Shown here: piece after piece, positions 1 through 5,585 of the stretch
How the letters are laid out: each line of letters opens with the position of its first letter
How positions within the stretch are numbered: the stretch's first letter is position 1
Assembly: GCA_030611285.1 (NCBI GenBank)
Contig: JAUWQC010000059.1
Coordinates: 1 to 6,327 of the forward strand
DNA length: 6,327 bases
Reading direction: 5' to 3'
Source of the DNA: a bacterium
Lineage (GTDB): Bacteria; Actinomycetota; Humimicrobiia; Humimicrobiales; Humimicrobiaceae
Position numbers and translations under genes: made by a program
Notes under the pieces: generated by a model
Told to the model about the DNA's origin: nothing
Database searches by the model: none
Seen by the model: the letters and a program-made list of their open reading frames with translations, nothing else

Positions 1-164
1 TATTGTTCTTCAAATGCAAGCAGGGAGTCAGGAACCGGTACCATACCTTCAACTAAAGGTTTAGTGTAGGTTGTAAAATAAAAGACTGGTTTTGGATAAG
101 TAGCGTTAATGATAAATCAAAAATAAAATATCGGATTAGTGTATATAGTAAAGGAAAAAGGTTA
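1..164. other. Sequence upstream of hisA, no gene assigned
   Basis: Three + strand frames close within about 70 bp, and none ends in a recognisable histidine-gene C terminus. On the - strand a frame is open from 116 to 1 and reads ATYPKPVFYF then TTYTKPLVEGMVPVPDSLLA in coding-like codons, but without a convincing start. No promoter with two good hexamers was found for hisA. Confidence 0.4.
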
Positions 165-902
165 ATGATAATAATACCAGCAATAGATTTGATTGACGGT
201 GCGTGTGTTAGACTGACCAGAGGTAAATTTGATACCAAAAAGCAATATTTTGACAACCCTGTTGAGGTAGCCGAAAAATGGAAAAGGCAGGGGGCAGAAT
301 GGCTGCATATCGTTGATCTGGATGGCGCAAGAACCGGCAAGACAGAGAATCTGAAAGTAGCGTATGGAATAAAACAGAAGATAGATATAAAAATACAGTA
401 TGGAGGAGGAATTAGAAATTCTGAAGCAATCAAGAAGGTTCTTGGAAACGGGATAGATAAAGTTATTCTGGGAACCAGGGCTATAGAAGATATAGATTTC
501 TTAAAGAAGAGCATCTCAGATTATAAAAGCAGGGTGATTTTGAGTCTTGATTATGATATAAATGGAATGGTTTTTAAAAATGGCTGGCAAAAAAAATCTA
601 ATGGCAGCATATTTAAATTTATAAAGAAAGTGGGAAAATTAGGTTTAACGGAAATAGTTATTACAGATATATCAAGGGATGGCACACTTAAGGGTGTTAA
701 TTTTGAATTTATTAAGAAAATTTTAGAAAGTTCTAAAATGAAATTTATAATTGCAGGTGGAATTGGGAGCATGGCGGACATTATTAATTTAAAGAAAATG
801 GAAAATATGGGAATTAGCGGAATAATAATAGGAAAAGCTTTATATGAAGAAAAAGCTAAAATTAATTTAAGAAAAGCAATAGAGATTGGACTGAGACAAT
901 GA
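165..902 (+). CDS. hisA: HisA, phosphoribosylformimino-5-aminoimidazole carboxamide ribotide isomerase
   Basis: This cytoplasmic (beta/alpha)8-barrel enzyme performs the Amadori isomerisation of ProFAR to PRFAR in histidine biosynthesis. The sequence opens with the family signature PAIDL, whose Asp8 is the expected catalytic base. Asp129 in LSLDYD matches the second catalytic Asp. QYGGGIR (78-84) and IIAGGIGS (195-202) are the two phosphate-binding half-barrel loops, and TDISRDGT (167-174) is the matching second-half motif. At 245 residues the protein has the normal family length. The ATG is preceded by AAGGA at 151-155 with 9 nt spacing, and there is no credible earlier start. The stop codon overlaps the start of hisF by 4 bp, so the two are probably translationally coupled. 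hisH, often directly upstream of hisA, is absent from the preceding 164 bp. I see nothing broken. Confidence 0.97.
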   Translation: MIIIPAIDLIDGACVRLTRGKFDTKKQYFDNPVEVAEKWKRQGAEWLHIVDLDGARTGKTENLKVAYGIKQKIDIKIQYGGGIRNSEAIKKVLGNGIDKVILGTRAIEDIDFLKKSISDYKSRVILSLDYDINGMVFKNGWQKKSNGSIFKFIKKVGKLGLTEIVITDISRDGTLKGVNFEFIKKILESSKMKFIIAGGIGSMADIINLKKMENMGISGIIIGKALYEEKAKINLRKAIEIGLRQ

Positions 903-1657
903 TAACTAAAAGAATAATTCCCTGTCTGGATGTAGATAAGGGAAGAGTAGTAAAAGGTATAAAATTTGTGGATATAAAGGATGCGGGGGATCCGGTAGAG
1001 CTGGCAGCTTTTTATGATAAGGAGGGCGCTGATGAAATTGTATTTTTAGATATAACGGCTTCCCATGAAAGAAGAAAAACAGTAGTTGATCTTGCAAGTA
1101 AAACTGCTGAAAAAGTATTTATACCATTTACTATAGGTGGAGGCATAAGCAGGATAGAACATATACGGGAAATATTACAAAAAGGCGCTGATAAGATTTC
1201 AATAAGCACATCTGCATTCAGGGATCCTTCTTTAATAAGAAGAGCTTCAAAGATTTTTGGGAGTCAATGTATAGTAGTTGCCGTTGATGCAAAATATAAG
1301 AATAAAGATTTCTGGGAAGTATATCTAAATGGAGGAAGAACTCCTACCGGTATGAATGCAGTTGACTGGGCAAAAAAGGCAGAAGAGCTTGGAGCAGGTG
1401 AAATATTGCTTACAAGTATAGACAAGGACGGAACGAAGGATGGTTATGATATAGACCTTACCAGCGCAGTTACATCTGTTGTAAACATACCGGTTATAGC
1501 TTCAGGTGGAGCTGGAAAACTGGAACATTTAAGAGATGTAATTAAATATGCCAATGCTGATGCAGTTCTGGCAGCGTCCATTTTTCATTATAGACAATAT
1601 ACAATAAGAGAAGCTAAGGAGTATTTAAAATCTGAAGGAATAAATGTAAGGATATGA
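899..1657 (+). CDS. hisF: HisF, imidazole glycerol phosphate synthase cyclase subunit
   Basis: HisF is the cyclase half of imidazole glycerol phosphate synthase. It uses ammonia delivered by the HisH glutaminase to turn PRFAR into IGP and AICAR. Family motifs are intact: [15 protein letters not shown] at the N terminus with catalytic Asp11, FTIGGGIS (77-84), VAVDAKY with the second catalytic Asp130, GGRTPTG (145-151), [10 protein letters not shown] (170-179) and the phosphate loop IASGGAGK. Its 252 residues match the family. The ATG sits inside the stop region of hisA (ATGA), and only a weak GGA precedes it, so expression probably relies on coupling. The partner HisH is not encoded in this window. 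Confidence 0.97.
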   Translation: MITKRIIPCLDVDKGRVVKGIKFVDIKDAGDPVELAAFYDKEGADEIVFLDITASHERRKTVVDLASKTAEKVFIPFTIGGGISRIEHIREILQKGADKISISTSAFRDPSLIRRASKIFGSQCIVVAVDAKYKNKDFWEVYLNGGRTPTGMNAVDWAKKAEELGAGEILLTSIDKDGTKDGYDIDLTSAVTSVVNIPVIASGGAGKLEHLRDVIKYANADAVLAASIFHYRQYTIREAKEYLKSEGINVRI

Positions 1658-1756
1658 GTCTGGTATTATTTTACAGCAATATTGATAATTAATTTCTAAG
1701 TATTGATAATATGAACTATTTAAATGATTAGATGAATAAAAAGGAATTAAAAAATT

Positions 1757-2413
1757 ATGAAGAAGGGTAAAAAAATTAATATAGAAGAGAATAAAAATAC
1801 CGGTCTAATCCCGGCTGTAATCCAGGACTACAGGACAAAAGAAGTTCTTATGCTGGCTTATATGAATAAAGAATCTCTTAAAAAAAGCCTGAGCACAGGA
1901 ACAACCTGGTTCTGGAGCAGAACAAAAAAAAGGCTCTGGAATAAAGGGCAAGTCTCGGGAAATATACAGAAAATAAAAGAAATAAAGTATGATTGTGACG
2001 GGGATACCTTGCTTATTAGTGTGGAACAGATAGGAAATGCCTGTCATACCGGGATGAGAAGCTGCTTTTACAGGACTCTGGAAAATATTGACAGTAATTT
2101 AGATTTTAAAAAATATTTCAAAGAGAACTCCAAACAAAATATACTTGATGAGCTGTATGGCGTTATTGAAAGTAGAATTAAAAATAAGGTTTCTGGTTCT
2201 TACACCTATTCTCTGCACAAAAAGGGATTGGACCAAATAATAAAGAAATTCGGTGAAGAAAGTATGGAGGTTATTTTATCTTCAAAGCATCAGGAAAAAC
2301 AGGATATGGTAAGTGAGATAGCTGACCTTGTTTATCATTTATTGGTCTTGATGGTTGAAAAGAAAATTACTTTAGGAGAAGTATTCGATGAATTAAAGGA
2401 TAGAAGAAAATAG
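1757..2413 (+). CDS. hisIE: HisIE, bifunctional phosphoribosyl-AMP cyclohydrolase / phosphoribosyl-ATP pyrophosphatase
   Basis: This fusion protein catalyses steps 2 and 3 of histidine synthesis. The N-terminal HisI domain (about residues 16-107) hydrolyses the PR-AMP ring. It shows WFWSR (51-55), the acidic metal motif YDCDGD (78-83: Asp79, Cys80, Asp81, Asp83) and the zinc site [12 protein letters not shown] (Cys96, His97, Cys103). The C-terminal HisE domain (about 128-215) removes pyrophosphate from PR-ATP. It has the all-alpha NTP-pyrophosphatase motifs [10 protein letters not shown] (163-172) and [10 protein letters not shown] (187-196), whose Glu/Asp residues bind Mg. Length (218 aa) is normal for a HisIE fusion. 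The ATG follows AAGGA at 1741-1745 with rather long 11-nt spacing. A ~100-bp gap separates it from hisF, and pfkA begins almost at its stop. Confidence 0.95.
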   Translation: MKKGKKINIEENKNTGLIPAVIQDYRTKEVLMLAYMNKESLKKSLSTGTTWFWSRTKKRLWNKGQVSGNIQKIKEIKYDCDGDTLLISVEQIGNACHTGMRSCFYRTLENIDSNLDFKKYFKENSKQNILDELYGVIESRIKNKVSGSYTYSLHKKGLDQIIKKFGEESMEVILSSKHQEKQDMVSEIADLVYHLLVLMVEKKITLGEVFDELKDRRK

Positions 2414-2426
2414 GAGAGTGATATTA

Positions 2427-3392
2427 GTGGGAGAAAAAAGAAGGATTGGGCTGTTGACCAGCGGCGGAGATGCCAGTGGGATGAACGCGGTTATAAGAGC
2501 AGTTACAAGATATGCAATATACAATAATCTGGAAGTTTACGGGTTCTGTGAGGGTTTTAAAGGATTAATCAATAATGATTTTAAAGTGCTTGATTTAAAT
2601 TCGGTTGGTGGAATTATTGACAGAGGGGGAACAATTCTTTATTCAGCCAGATCGGAAAAATTCAAATGCAGAGAAGGACAGAAAGCGGCAATAGATAATT
2701 TGAAAAAAAACAAGATAGAAGGGCTAGTGGTAGTTGGCGGGACTGGCTCGTTCAGGGGCGCTCATGAACTTCATAAGCAGGGGATTCAAGTTGTGGGTAT
2801 TCCGGCAACTATAGATAATGATGTTGCGGGCACTGATTATAGCATTGGGTTTGACACTGCACTTAATGTAATAATTGATATCATGTCAAAAATCAGGGAT
2901 ACAGCATCTTCCCATGAAAGAATATTTGTAGTAGAGGTAATGGGTAGAGATTCAGGAATTATTGCAGTAAATACAGGAATTGCATGCGGCGCTGATTATA
3001 TATTAATTCCCGAGATAAAGTTTGATTTAGCAAAAATTGCTAATGAGATCAAGCACCATAGAGAGGGTAAAAGACATACTTTAATTATAGTTGCAGAAGG
3101 AGCAGCCAGCGCAAGTGATGTTGCATCCTCTATTAAATTACTGGCAGGTCACGAAGTAAGAATATCAGTGCTGGGCCATATTCAGAGAGGCGGTTCTCCG
3201 TCTGCGATGGACCGGATGCTGGCTGCCGAGTTTGGTAAAAGGGCTGTGGACCTGTTACTGGAAGGTGAGAGCGACTGTATGGTAGGAATTAGGAGTATGA
3301 AAATAGAAACTTCTAAATTTGAAGATATTCTTGAGACAAAAAAAACCATAGACGAAGATTTATACAGATTAGCGCATATCCTTGCTTTATAA
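2427..3392 (+). CDS. pfkA: 6-phosphofructokinase family protein (PfkA-like) with altered GGDGS motif
   Basis: PfkA-family enzymes phosphorylate fructose 6-phosphate in glycolysis. Recognisable motifs are LTSGGDASGMNAVIR, DRGGTILYSAR, TIDND (catalytic Asp, residue 130 from the start used here), GTDYSIGFDTA, SSHERIFVVEVMGR, VAEGA and GHIQRGGSPSAMDR, which together cover the sugar-phosphate site. The reading frame opens at a GTG at 2418, but AGGAG (2412-2416) lies only 1 nt before it. The GTG at 2427 is 10 nt from that site and gives 321 aa, the usual size, so I prefer it. Two oddities stand out. The motif that is GGDGS in ATP-dependent enzymes reads GGTGS (ACT at 2742-2744), removing the Asp that helps hold Mg-ATP. 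Also, PGTIDND reads PATIDND, which is neither the Gly of ATP-PFKs nor the Lys of PPi-PFKs. The gene is tightly linked to hisIE and probably cotranscribed. Family assignment is secure; phosphoryl donor and activity are not. Confidence 0.9.
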   Translation: MGEKRRIGLLTSGGDASGMNAVIRAVTRYAIYNNLEVYGFCEGFKGLINNDFKVLDLNSVGGIIDRGGTILYSARSEKFKCREGQKAAIDNLKKNKIEGLVVVGGTGSFRGAHELHKQGIQVVGIPATIDNDVAGTDYSIGFDTALNVIIDIMSKIRDTASSHERIFVVEVMGRDSGIIAVNTGIACGADYILIPEIKFDLAKIANEIKHHREGKRHTLIIVAEGAASASDVASSIKLLAGHEVRISVLGHIQRGGSPSAMDRMLAAEFGKRAVDLLLEGESDCMVGIRSMKIETSKFEDILETKKTIDEDLYRLAHILAL

Positions 3393-3459
3393 AATTATAT
3401 TGTTTAATGATTTCCTGTTATTTATAGTAGATAGCATATGTTACGGTCAGATTTTTTAC

Positions 3460-3548
3460 TGGTGCCGAAGGTCGGGGTCGAACCGACATGAACCTCTCGG
3501 TTCACTGGATTTTGAGTCCAGCGCGTCTGCCTATTCCGCCACTCCGGC
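3460..3548 (-). tRNA. tRNA-Leu (anticodon CAA)
   Basis: Read on the - strand, a class II tRNA folds fully. The acceptor stem is GCCGGAG paired with CTTCGGC (one G-T pair), followed by discriminator A and a genome-encoded CCA. The 5' half carries the Leu-typical GGCGGAATAGGCAGACGCG D-arm. The anticodon stem CTGGA/TCCAG closes the loop CTCAAAA, giving anticodon CAA for codon UUG. A long variable arm (GAACC/GGTTC) and a T-arm with GGTTCGACCCC complete it. No clear terminator follows its 3' end before pfkA, which converges on it. Confidence 0.96.
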
Positions 3549-3557
3549 ACTTTAGAA

Positions 3558-3586
3558 ATAATACAATTTATACAGGTTATTATCAA
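3558..3586 (-). promoter_or_regulatory. Sigma70-type promoter of tRNA-Leu
   Basis: On the - strand, TTGATA (3586-3581) and TATTAT (3563-3558) are separated by exactly 17 bp. Each hexamer differs from consensus at one base. The predicted start near 3551 is about 3 nt before the mature tRNA 5' end at 3548, as expected for a short tRNA leader. Confidence 0.7.
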
Positions 3587-3771
3587 GAATCAAGCAAGGC
3601 AGATATCAAAAACTTAACGAAAAGAATTTGATGATATTGTGATATTGATAAAATTTTTTACGATGTACTTTTCAAAGATGCTCATGATATATTTCGTAAT
3701 GTAACGATAATGAGTGAAAATATTTTAGTCGTGTATTTTTAAAATGTAGATAACAAAATATTGATTGTGCA
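3587..3771. other. AT-rich intergenic stretch with no recognised gene
   Basis: No reading frame with a credible start, ribosome site or motif is visible on either strand. The only local pattern is a short repeat of GATATTG around 3630-3650. It separates the tRNA promoter from the accessory region. Confidence 0.5.
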
Positions 3772-3800
3772 TTGACAATTGCTTAATAATTTATTATATT
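3772..3800 (+). promoter_or_regulatory. Near-consensus sigma70 promoter
   Basis: A perfect -35 box TTGACA (3772-3777) is followed by a 17-bp spacer and TATATT (3795-3800), one base off the -10 consensus. Predicted transcription begins near 3806-3808, inside the left arm of the hairpin at 3803-3843. No intact gene follows directly. The promoter may once have served the HTH/integrase genes downstream, or it may make a very short RNA. Confidence 0.65.
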
Positions 3801-3802
3801 TT

Positions 3803-3848
3803 ATAAGCGTCATTAAGTTTCTATGAAATTTAATGACGCTTATTTTTC
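3803..3848 (+). terminator. 18-bp hairpin with T tract (intrinsic-terminator-like)
   Basis: Arms 3803-3820 and 3826-3843 pair over 18 positions with one G-T wobble (3817/3829) and a 5-nt loop CTATG. TTTTT follows at 3843-3847, so it has terminator form on the + strand only. It lies immediately after a strong promoter rather than after a gene. It could instead be an operator-like dyad or the body of a roughly 40-nt RNA. Confidence 0.6.
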
Positions 3849-3951
3849 TCTTACCACCTTCTTCTTTTAGGTAGATAATATCAAAAAATGCTGCTCTATG
3901 AATGATATAAAAAATGCTATAAAAGTCTGGAAATAATATCAAAGATAAAAT

Positions 3952-4080
3952 ATGGTTGATGATAACATAAAGGAATTTCGGAGGAAAGAGGCTTAAAAAA
4001 GACTTATACAAGACATACACAAGACGGTTCTTGCAAGGAAAGCCGATATTTCTTATACTACTTTAATAAAGCTAGAATCC
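3952..4080 (+). pseudogene. Decayed XRE-family HTH regulator fragment
   Basis: An ATG at 3952 starts MVDDNIKEFRRK, a typical opening of Cro/cI-type (XRE) helix-turn-helix proteins. One base is then missing near 3985-3987. In the next frame the sequence continues RGL, seven extra codons made by an 11-bp near-tandem duplication (ATACAAGAC at 4006, ACACAAGAC at 4017), and TQDG. An extra base near 4029 restores the first frame for LARKADISYTTLIKLES, the recognition-helix part of such domains. The unshifted frame hits TAA at 3994. The domain stops abruptly at KLES, where integrase-like sequence takes over in frame. This is a two-frameshift relic, recognised by motif only; no function is expected. 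Confidence 0.55.
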
Positions 4081-4230
4081 TTAGAAAGCAGAACTGATTT
4101 GAGATATATCCAAGAGTTATTAGGACACAAAAACAGCAAGGCAACAGAGATCTATACGCATGTAAGCACCAAGAGTATAGGTAAGATAAAGAGTCCTTTG
4201 GACAACTTAAATTTGAAACAGAGAGGTTAG
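4081..4230 (+). pseudogene. C-terminal remnant of an integron-integrase-like tyrosine recombinase
   Basis: The frame encodes LES-RTDLRYIQELLGHKNSKA then TEIYTHVSTKSIGKIKSPLDNLNLKQRG and a TAG stop. This is the last catalytic box of tyrosine recombinases: the His of LLGH and the nucleophilic Tyr of IYTHV. The ending ...SPLD resembles the C terminus of IntI-type integrases (IntI1 has LLGHSDVSTTMIYTHV and later RSPLDAL). Only about 50 of some 300 residues remain. The two catalytic Arg/Lys boxes and the N-terminal domain are absent, so it cannot be active alone. It is fused in frame to the HTH relic at the repeated LES codons. It lies about 110 bp before the first cassette boundary and points toward the cassettes, unlike the divergent intI of most mobile integrons. 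XerC-like phage integrases are an alternative source. Confidence 0.75.
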
Positions 4231-4342
4231 AGGTGACAAAATTTGTCAAAGAGGGAATTTCTGGTATAGGTGGTATAACCGAAATACTTCGTTTATACCA
4301 CCAAAATGGGAGTATGTCCGTACTAGTTCGCTTATGAACGAG
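4231..4342 (+). promoter_or_regulatory. Candidate attI-like recombination region with three dyads
   Basis: Between the integrase stop and the first cassette boundary lie three inverted repeats. The first is TGACAAA-A-TTTGTCA (4234-4248, perfect). The second is a hairpin at 4269-4302 with 15 of 16 positions paired. The third is CTAGTTC/GAACGAG (4323-4329/4336-4342, one mismatch), ending exactly at the G of GTTAGGG. The position next to an integrase end and before cassette 1 suggests the primary insertion site. It could equally be the degraded palindrome of a lost cassette. Confidence 0.5.
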
Positions 4343-4384
4343 TTAGGGGCGACATTTTGCTTGGCGGCTTAGAATGACTAAAAT

Positions 4385-4390
4385 GGAGGT
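4385..4390 (+). promoter_or_regulatory. Strong Shine-Dalgarno site of cassette 1 gene
   Basis: GGAGGT continuing into GAT is close to the full anti-16S complement and lies 6-7 nt before the ATG at 4397. It fixes the start of the small membrane protein and argues that the gene is, or recently was, translated. Confidence 0.8.
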
Positions 4391-4396
4391 GATAAG

Positions 4397-4810
4397 ATGG
4401 AGATAATTCTAATTTATGTGCTGGTAGTAGCGCTATTTGCAAGCCTTCCAGAGATCCTTGATATATGCTTGGCATATCGATCGCAAAATAAGACACGGAA
4501 CCTCTTGATAGAGAAATTGATAGAGAAAGCATCCCTCGATAAATTAGAGTTAAATGAACTAAAAGAATTTATCAAGGAAAGTGGAAAGGCACCTCGAGGT
4601 ATACCAGGTCTTACTAGAGGTACGATGGCACTCACTGTGATACTGGTTCTGGGTGTAGCCGTGTTTCATATATTAGTTAAAGGTGCTCCAGGGGATGATT
4701 CCCAAATTATCAACAATGTCTTGAGCATGCTTGCAGGGCTTTTAGCTGCTATAGCTGGGTTTTACTTTGGAGGTAAAGCAGCAGAAAAGAAAAAGGGAGA
4801 AGAGGAGTGA
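4397..4810 (+). CDS. Small three-helix membrane protein of unknown function (cassette-borne)
   Basis: I do not recognise a named family. The 137-aa protein has a hydrophobic N-terminal segment (about 2-24) and a charged cytoplasm-like central part (about 28-66) rich in Lys, Glu and Leu that may form a helix or short coiled coil. Two more membrane segments follow (about 75-94 and 104-126), the last reading SMLAGLLAAIAGFYFGGKA, then a Lys/Glu tail. The excellent ribosome site supports the start. It is the only gene of cassette 1 and ends 12 nt before that cassette's palindromic end. Its GC looks higher than that of the cassette 2 gene, in line with separate origins. Small membrane proteins are common cargo of integron cassettes, and holin-like or membrane-stress roles are conceivable, but nothing in the sequence decides this. 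Confidence 0.75.
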   Translation: MEIILIYVLVVALFASLPEILDICLAYRSQNKTRNLLIEKLIEKASLDKLELNELKEFIKESGKAPRGIPGLTRGTMALTVILVLGVAVFHILVKGAPGDDSQIINNVLSMLAGLLAAIAGFYFGGKAAEKKKGEEE

Positions 4811-4822
4811 AAAGGATAGAAT

Positions 4823-4836
4823 GCCGCCAAGCAAAA
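4823..4836 (+). repeat. Cassette 1 outer arm, exact inverted copy of its start
   Basis: GCCGCCAAGCAAAA is the exact reverse complement of 4355-4368 near the beginning of the same cassette, 455 bp away. It is followed by a 31-nt insert and then GTCGCCTAAC, which continues the pairing with 4342-4353. Confidence 0.85.
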
Positions 4837-4867
4837 CGCTTCGCCACTATTGTGGCTCGCCCTTCGG
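4837..4867 (+). repeat. Self-folding insert within the cassette 1 arm
   Basis: This 31-nt GC-rich segment interrupts the arm complementarity. It forms a small hairpin GCCAC-TATT-GTGGC (4843-4856) followed by a CC-TTCG-GG motif (4861-4868). TTCG/TCG motifs recur through the following palindrome. Confidence 0.45.
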
Positions 4868-4870
4868 GTC

Positions 4871-4952
4871 GCCTAACACAGCATATACGGCTCACTTCGT
4901 TCGCCTAAATATCGACTTCGCCGAAACTTCGTATAGCCCAAATACGTTATCT
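4871..4952 (+). repeat. attC-like recombination site 1
   Basis: The left core GCCTAAC fits the R'' consensus RYYYAAC, and the right core begins GTTAT at 4946. Inner arms GCATATACG (4881-4889) and CGTATAGC (4930-4937) pair apart from one unpaired A. This is like the extrahelical base that sets strand choice in attC sites. The centre (about 4890-4929) carries several TTCG-containing mini-hairpins. Length (82 bp) is in the attC range. The right core GTTATCT deviates from GTTRRRY, so the match is structural more than sequence-perfect. Confidence 0.65.
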
Positions 4953-5007
4953 GCCATTGCGGGAGGATTAAGAGTTTTATAAAATATATTGAAGGAGTAG
5001 TTTTATA

Positions 5008-5562
5008 ATGAATTACTATCAACTGAAAGTTACATTAAATGGCACAAAACCGCCTATCTATAGAAGAATATTAATAATTCCAGAAATTAAATTACCAAAA
5101 TTTCATTATATTATTCAAATTATTATGGGATGGACTGATTCGCATTTACATCAATTTATTATTGATGGCCAATTTTATGGTGAGCCTCATCCTGATGATT
5201 GGACTGAAGTAATAAATTATAATAATATTAAGATAAAAGATGTATTGGTATATCCTAAAGATAAAATAAAATATGAGTATGATTTTGGTGATGGATGGGA
5301 ACATGTAATTACTTTAGAAAAATTTATTGAATCATAATAAGAGTTTAACATTATATGAATAAAGGGAGAAAGTTGTTGTCCTCCTGAAGATTGTGGTGGC
5401 GTAGGTTTATATTATAATTTATTGGAAATAATAAATGATCCAAGAGATGAAGAATATGAATCAATGATTGAATGGTTGGGAGATGAATATGATCCAGAGT
5501 ATTTTAACATTGAAGAAATAAATAACGAATTAGAATATTTTAACAAGAAAAAAAAGAAATGA
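5008..5562 (+). pseudogene. pRiA4b ORF-3 family protein, interrupted by three in-frame stops
   Basis: The frame from ATG 5008 (GAAGGAG at 4991-4997) to TGA 5560 spans 184 codons with one constant frame. The N-terminal part has the family core: PPIYRRI (15-21), MGWTDSHLHQF (40-50), YDFGDGWEHVITLE (91-104). After residue 109 come TAA TAA (5335-5340), five codons, and TGA (5356-5358). The same frame then resumes with IKGE, CCPPEDCGG (the Cys-rich metal-binding-like motif), a YYNLLEIINDP segment, EWLGDEYDPEYF and a Lys-rich end. These are all standard for the C-terminal half of this family, also called IS1096 TnpR-like passenger proteins, whose function is not established. The TGA falls where homologues commonly have Cys. 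No frameshift is present, so three substitutions would restore the gene. It may be dead, or only the 109-aa first part may be made. Confidence 0.8.
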
Positions 5563-5564
5563 AG

Positions 5565-5585
5565 CTCCCGCAACGGACAGATAAC
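5565..5585 (+). repeat. Cassette 2 outer arm, inverted copy of its start
   Basis: CTCCCGCAA-CGG-A-CAGATAAC is the reverse complement of 4946-4965 with one mismatch and one inserted base. It lies only 2 nt after the stop of the pRiA4b-like reading frame and leads directly into the attC-like site. Confidence 0.85.

Larger units (their letters stand above)
4343..4946 (+). mobile_element. Integron-like gene cassette 1
   Basis: This 604-bp unit starts with TTAGGGGCGAC after the core G at 4342, contains one ORF and ends in an attC-like palindrome whose last base is the G at 4946. Its first 26 bases, read with the core G, are complementary to the segment left of its own palindrome: 14 of 14 between 4355-4368 and 4823-4836, then GTTAGGGGCGAC against GTCGCC-TAAC (4868-4877) with two bases missing. 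Circularisation at the TTA core would therefore rebuild a long hairpin, the behaviour expected of an integron cassette. Confidence 0.65.

Noticed and set aside
1..116. Open - strand frame reading TYTKPLVEGMVPVPDSLLA at the left edge
   Set aside because: Codons look coding-like, but there is no convincing start or ribosome site and only about 38 codons are visible. It cannot be assigned without upstream sequence.
2418..2426. GTG at 2418 as the pfkA start
   Set aside because: The AGGAG site would be only 1 nt away; GTG at 2427 gives workable spacing and the usual family length.
3460..3548. tRNA-Leu as attachment site for the accessory region
   Set aside because: The tRNA 3' end points left toward pfkA while the accessory DNA lies on its 5' side, and no duplicate of the tRNA 3' sequence is seen at the other border.
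3739..4020. 93-aa - strand frame across the hairpin and HTH relic
   Set aside because: It runs through a strong + strand promoter, an 18-bp hairpin and the decayed HTH gene, has no ribosome site and shows no family motif.
4357..4384. TTGCTT/TAAAAT as a promoter for the cassette 1 gene
   Set aside because: The spacer is 16 bp with weak hexamers, and transcription would start inside or after the Shine-Dalgarno site.
4823..4967. CRISPR or dispersed repeat array
   Set aside because: There are no regularly spaced direct repeats with unique spacers; the structure is inverted and tied to gene-unit ends.
4767..4982. 71-aa + strand frame overlapping the end of the membrane-protein gene
   Set aside because: It lies mostly in the attC-like palindrome; its translation is the by-product of TTCG-rich repeats.
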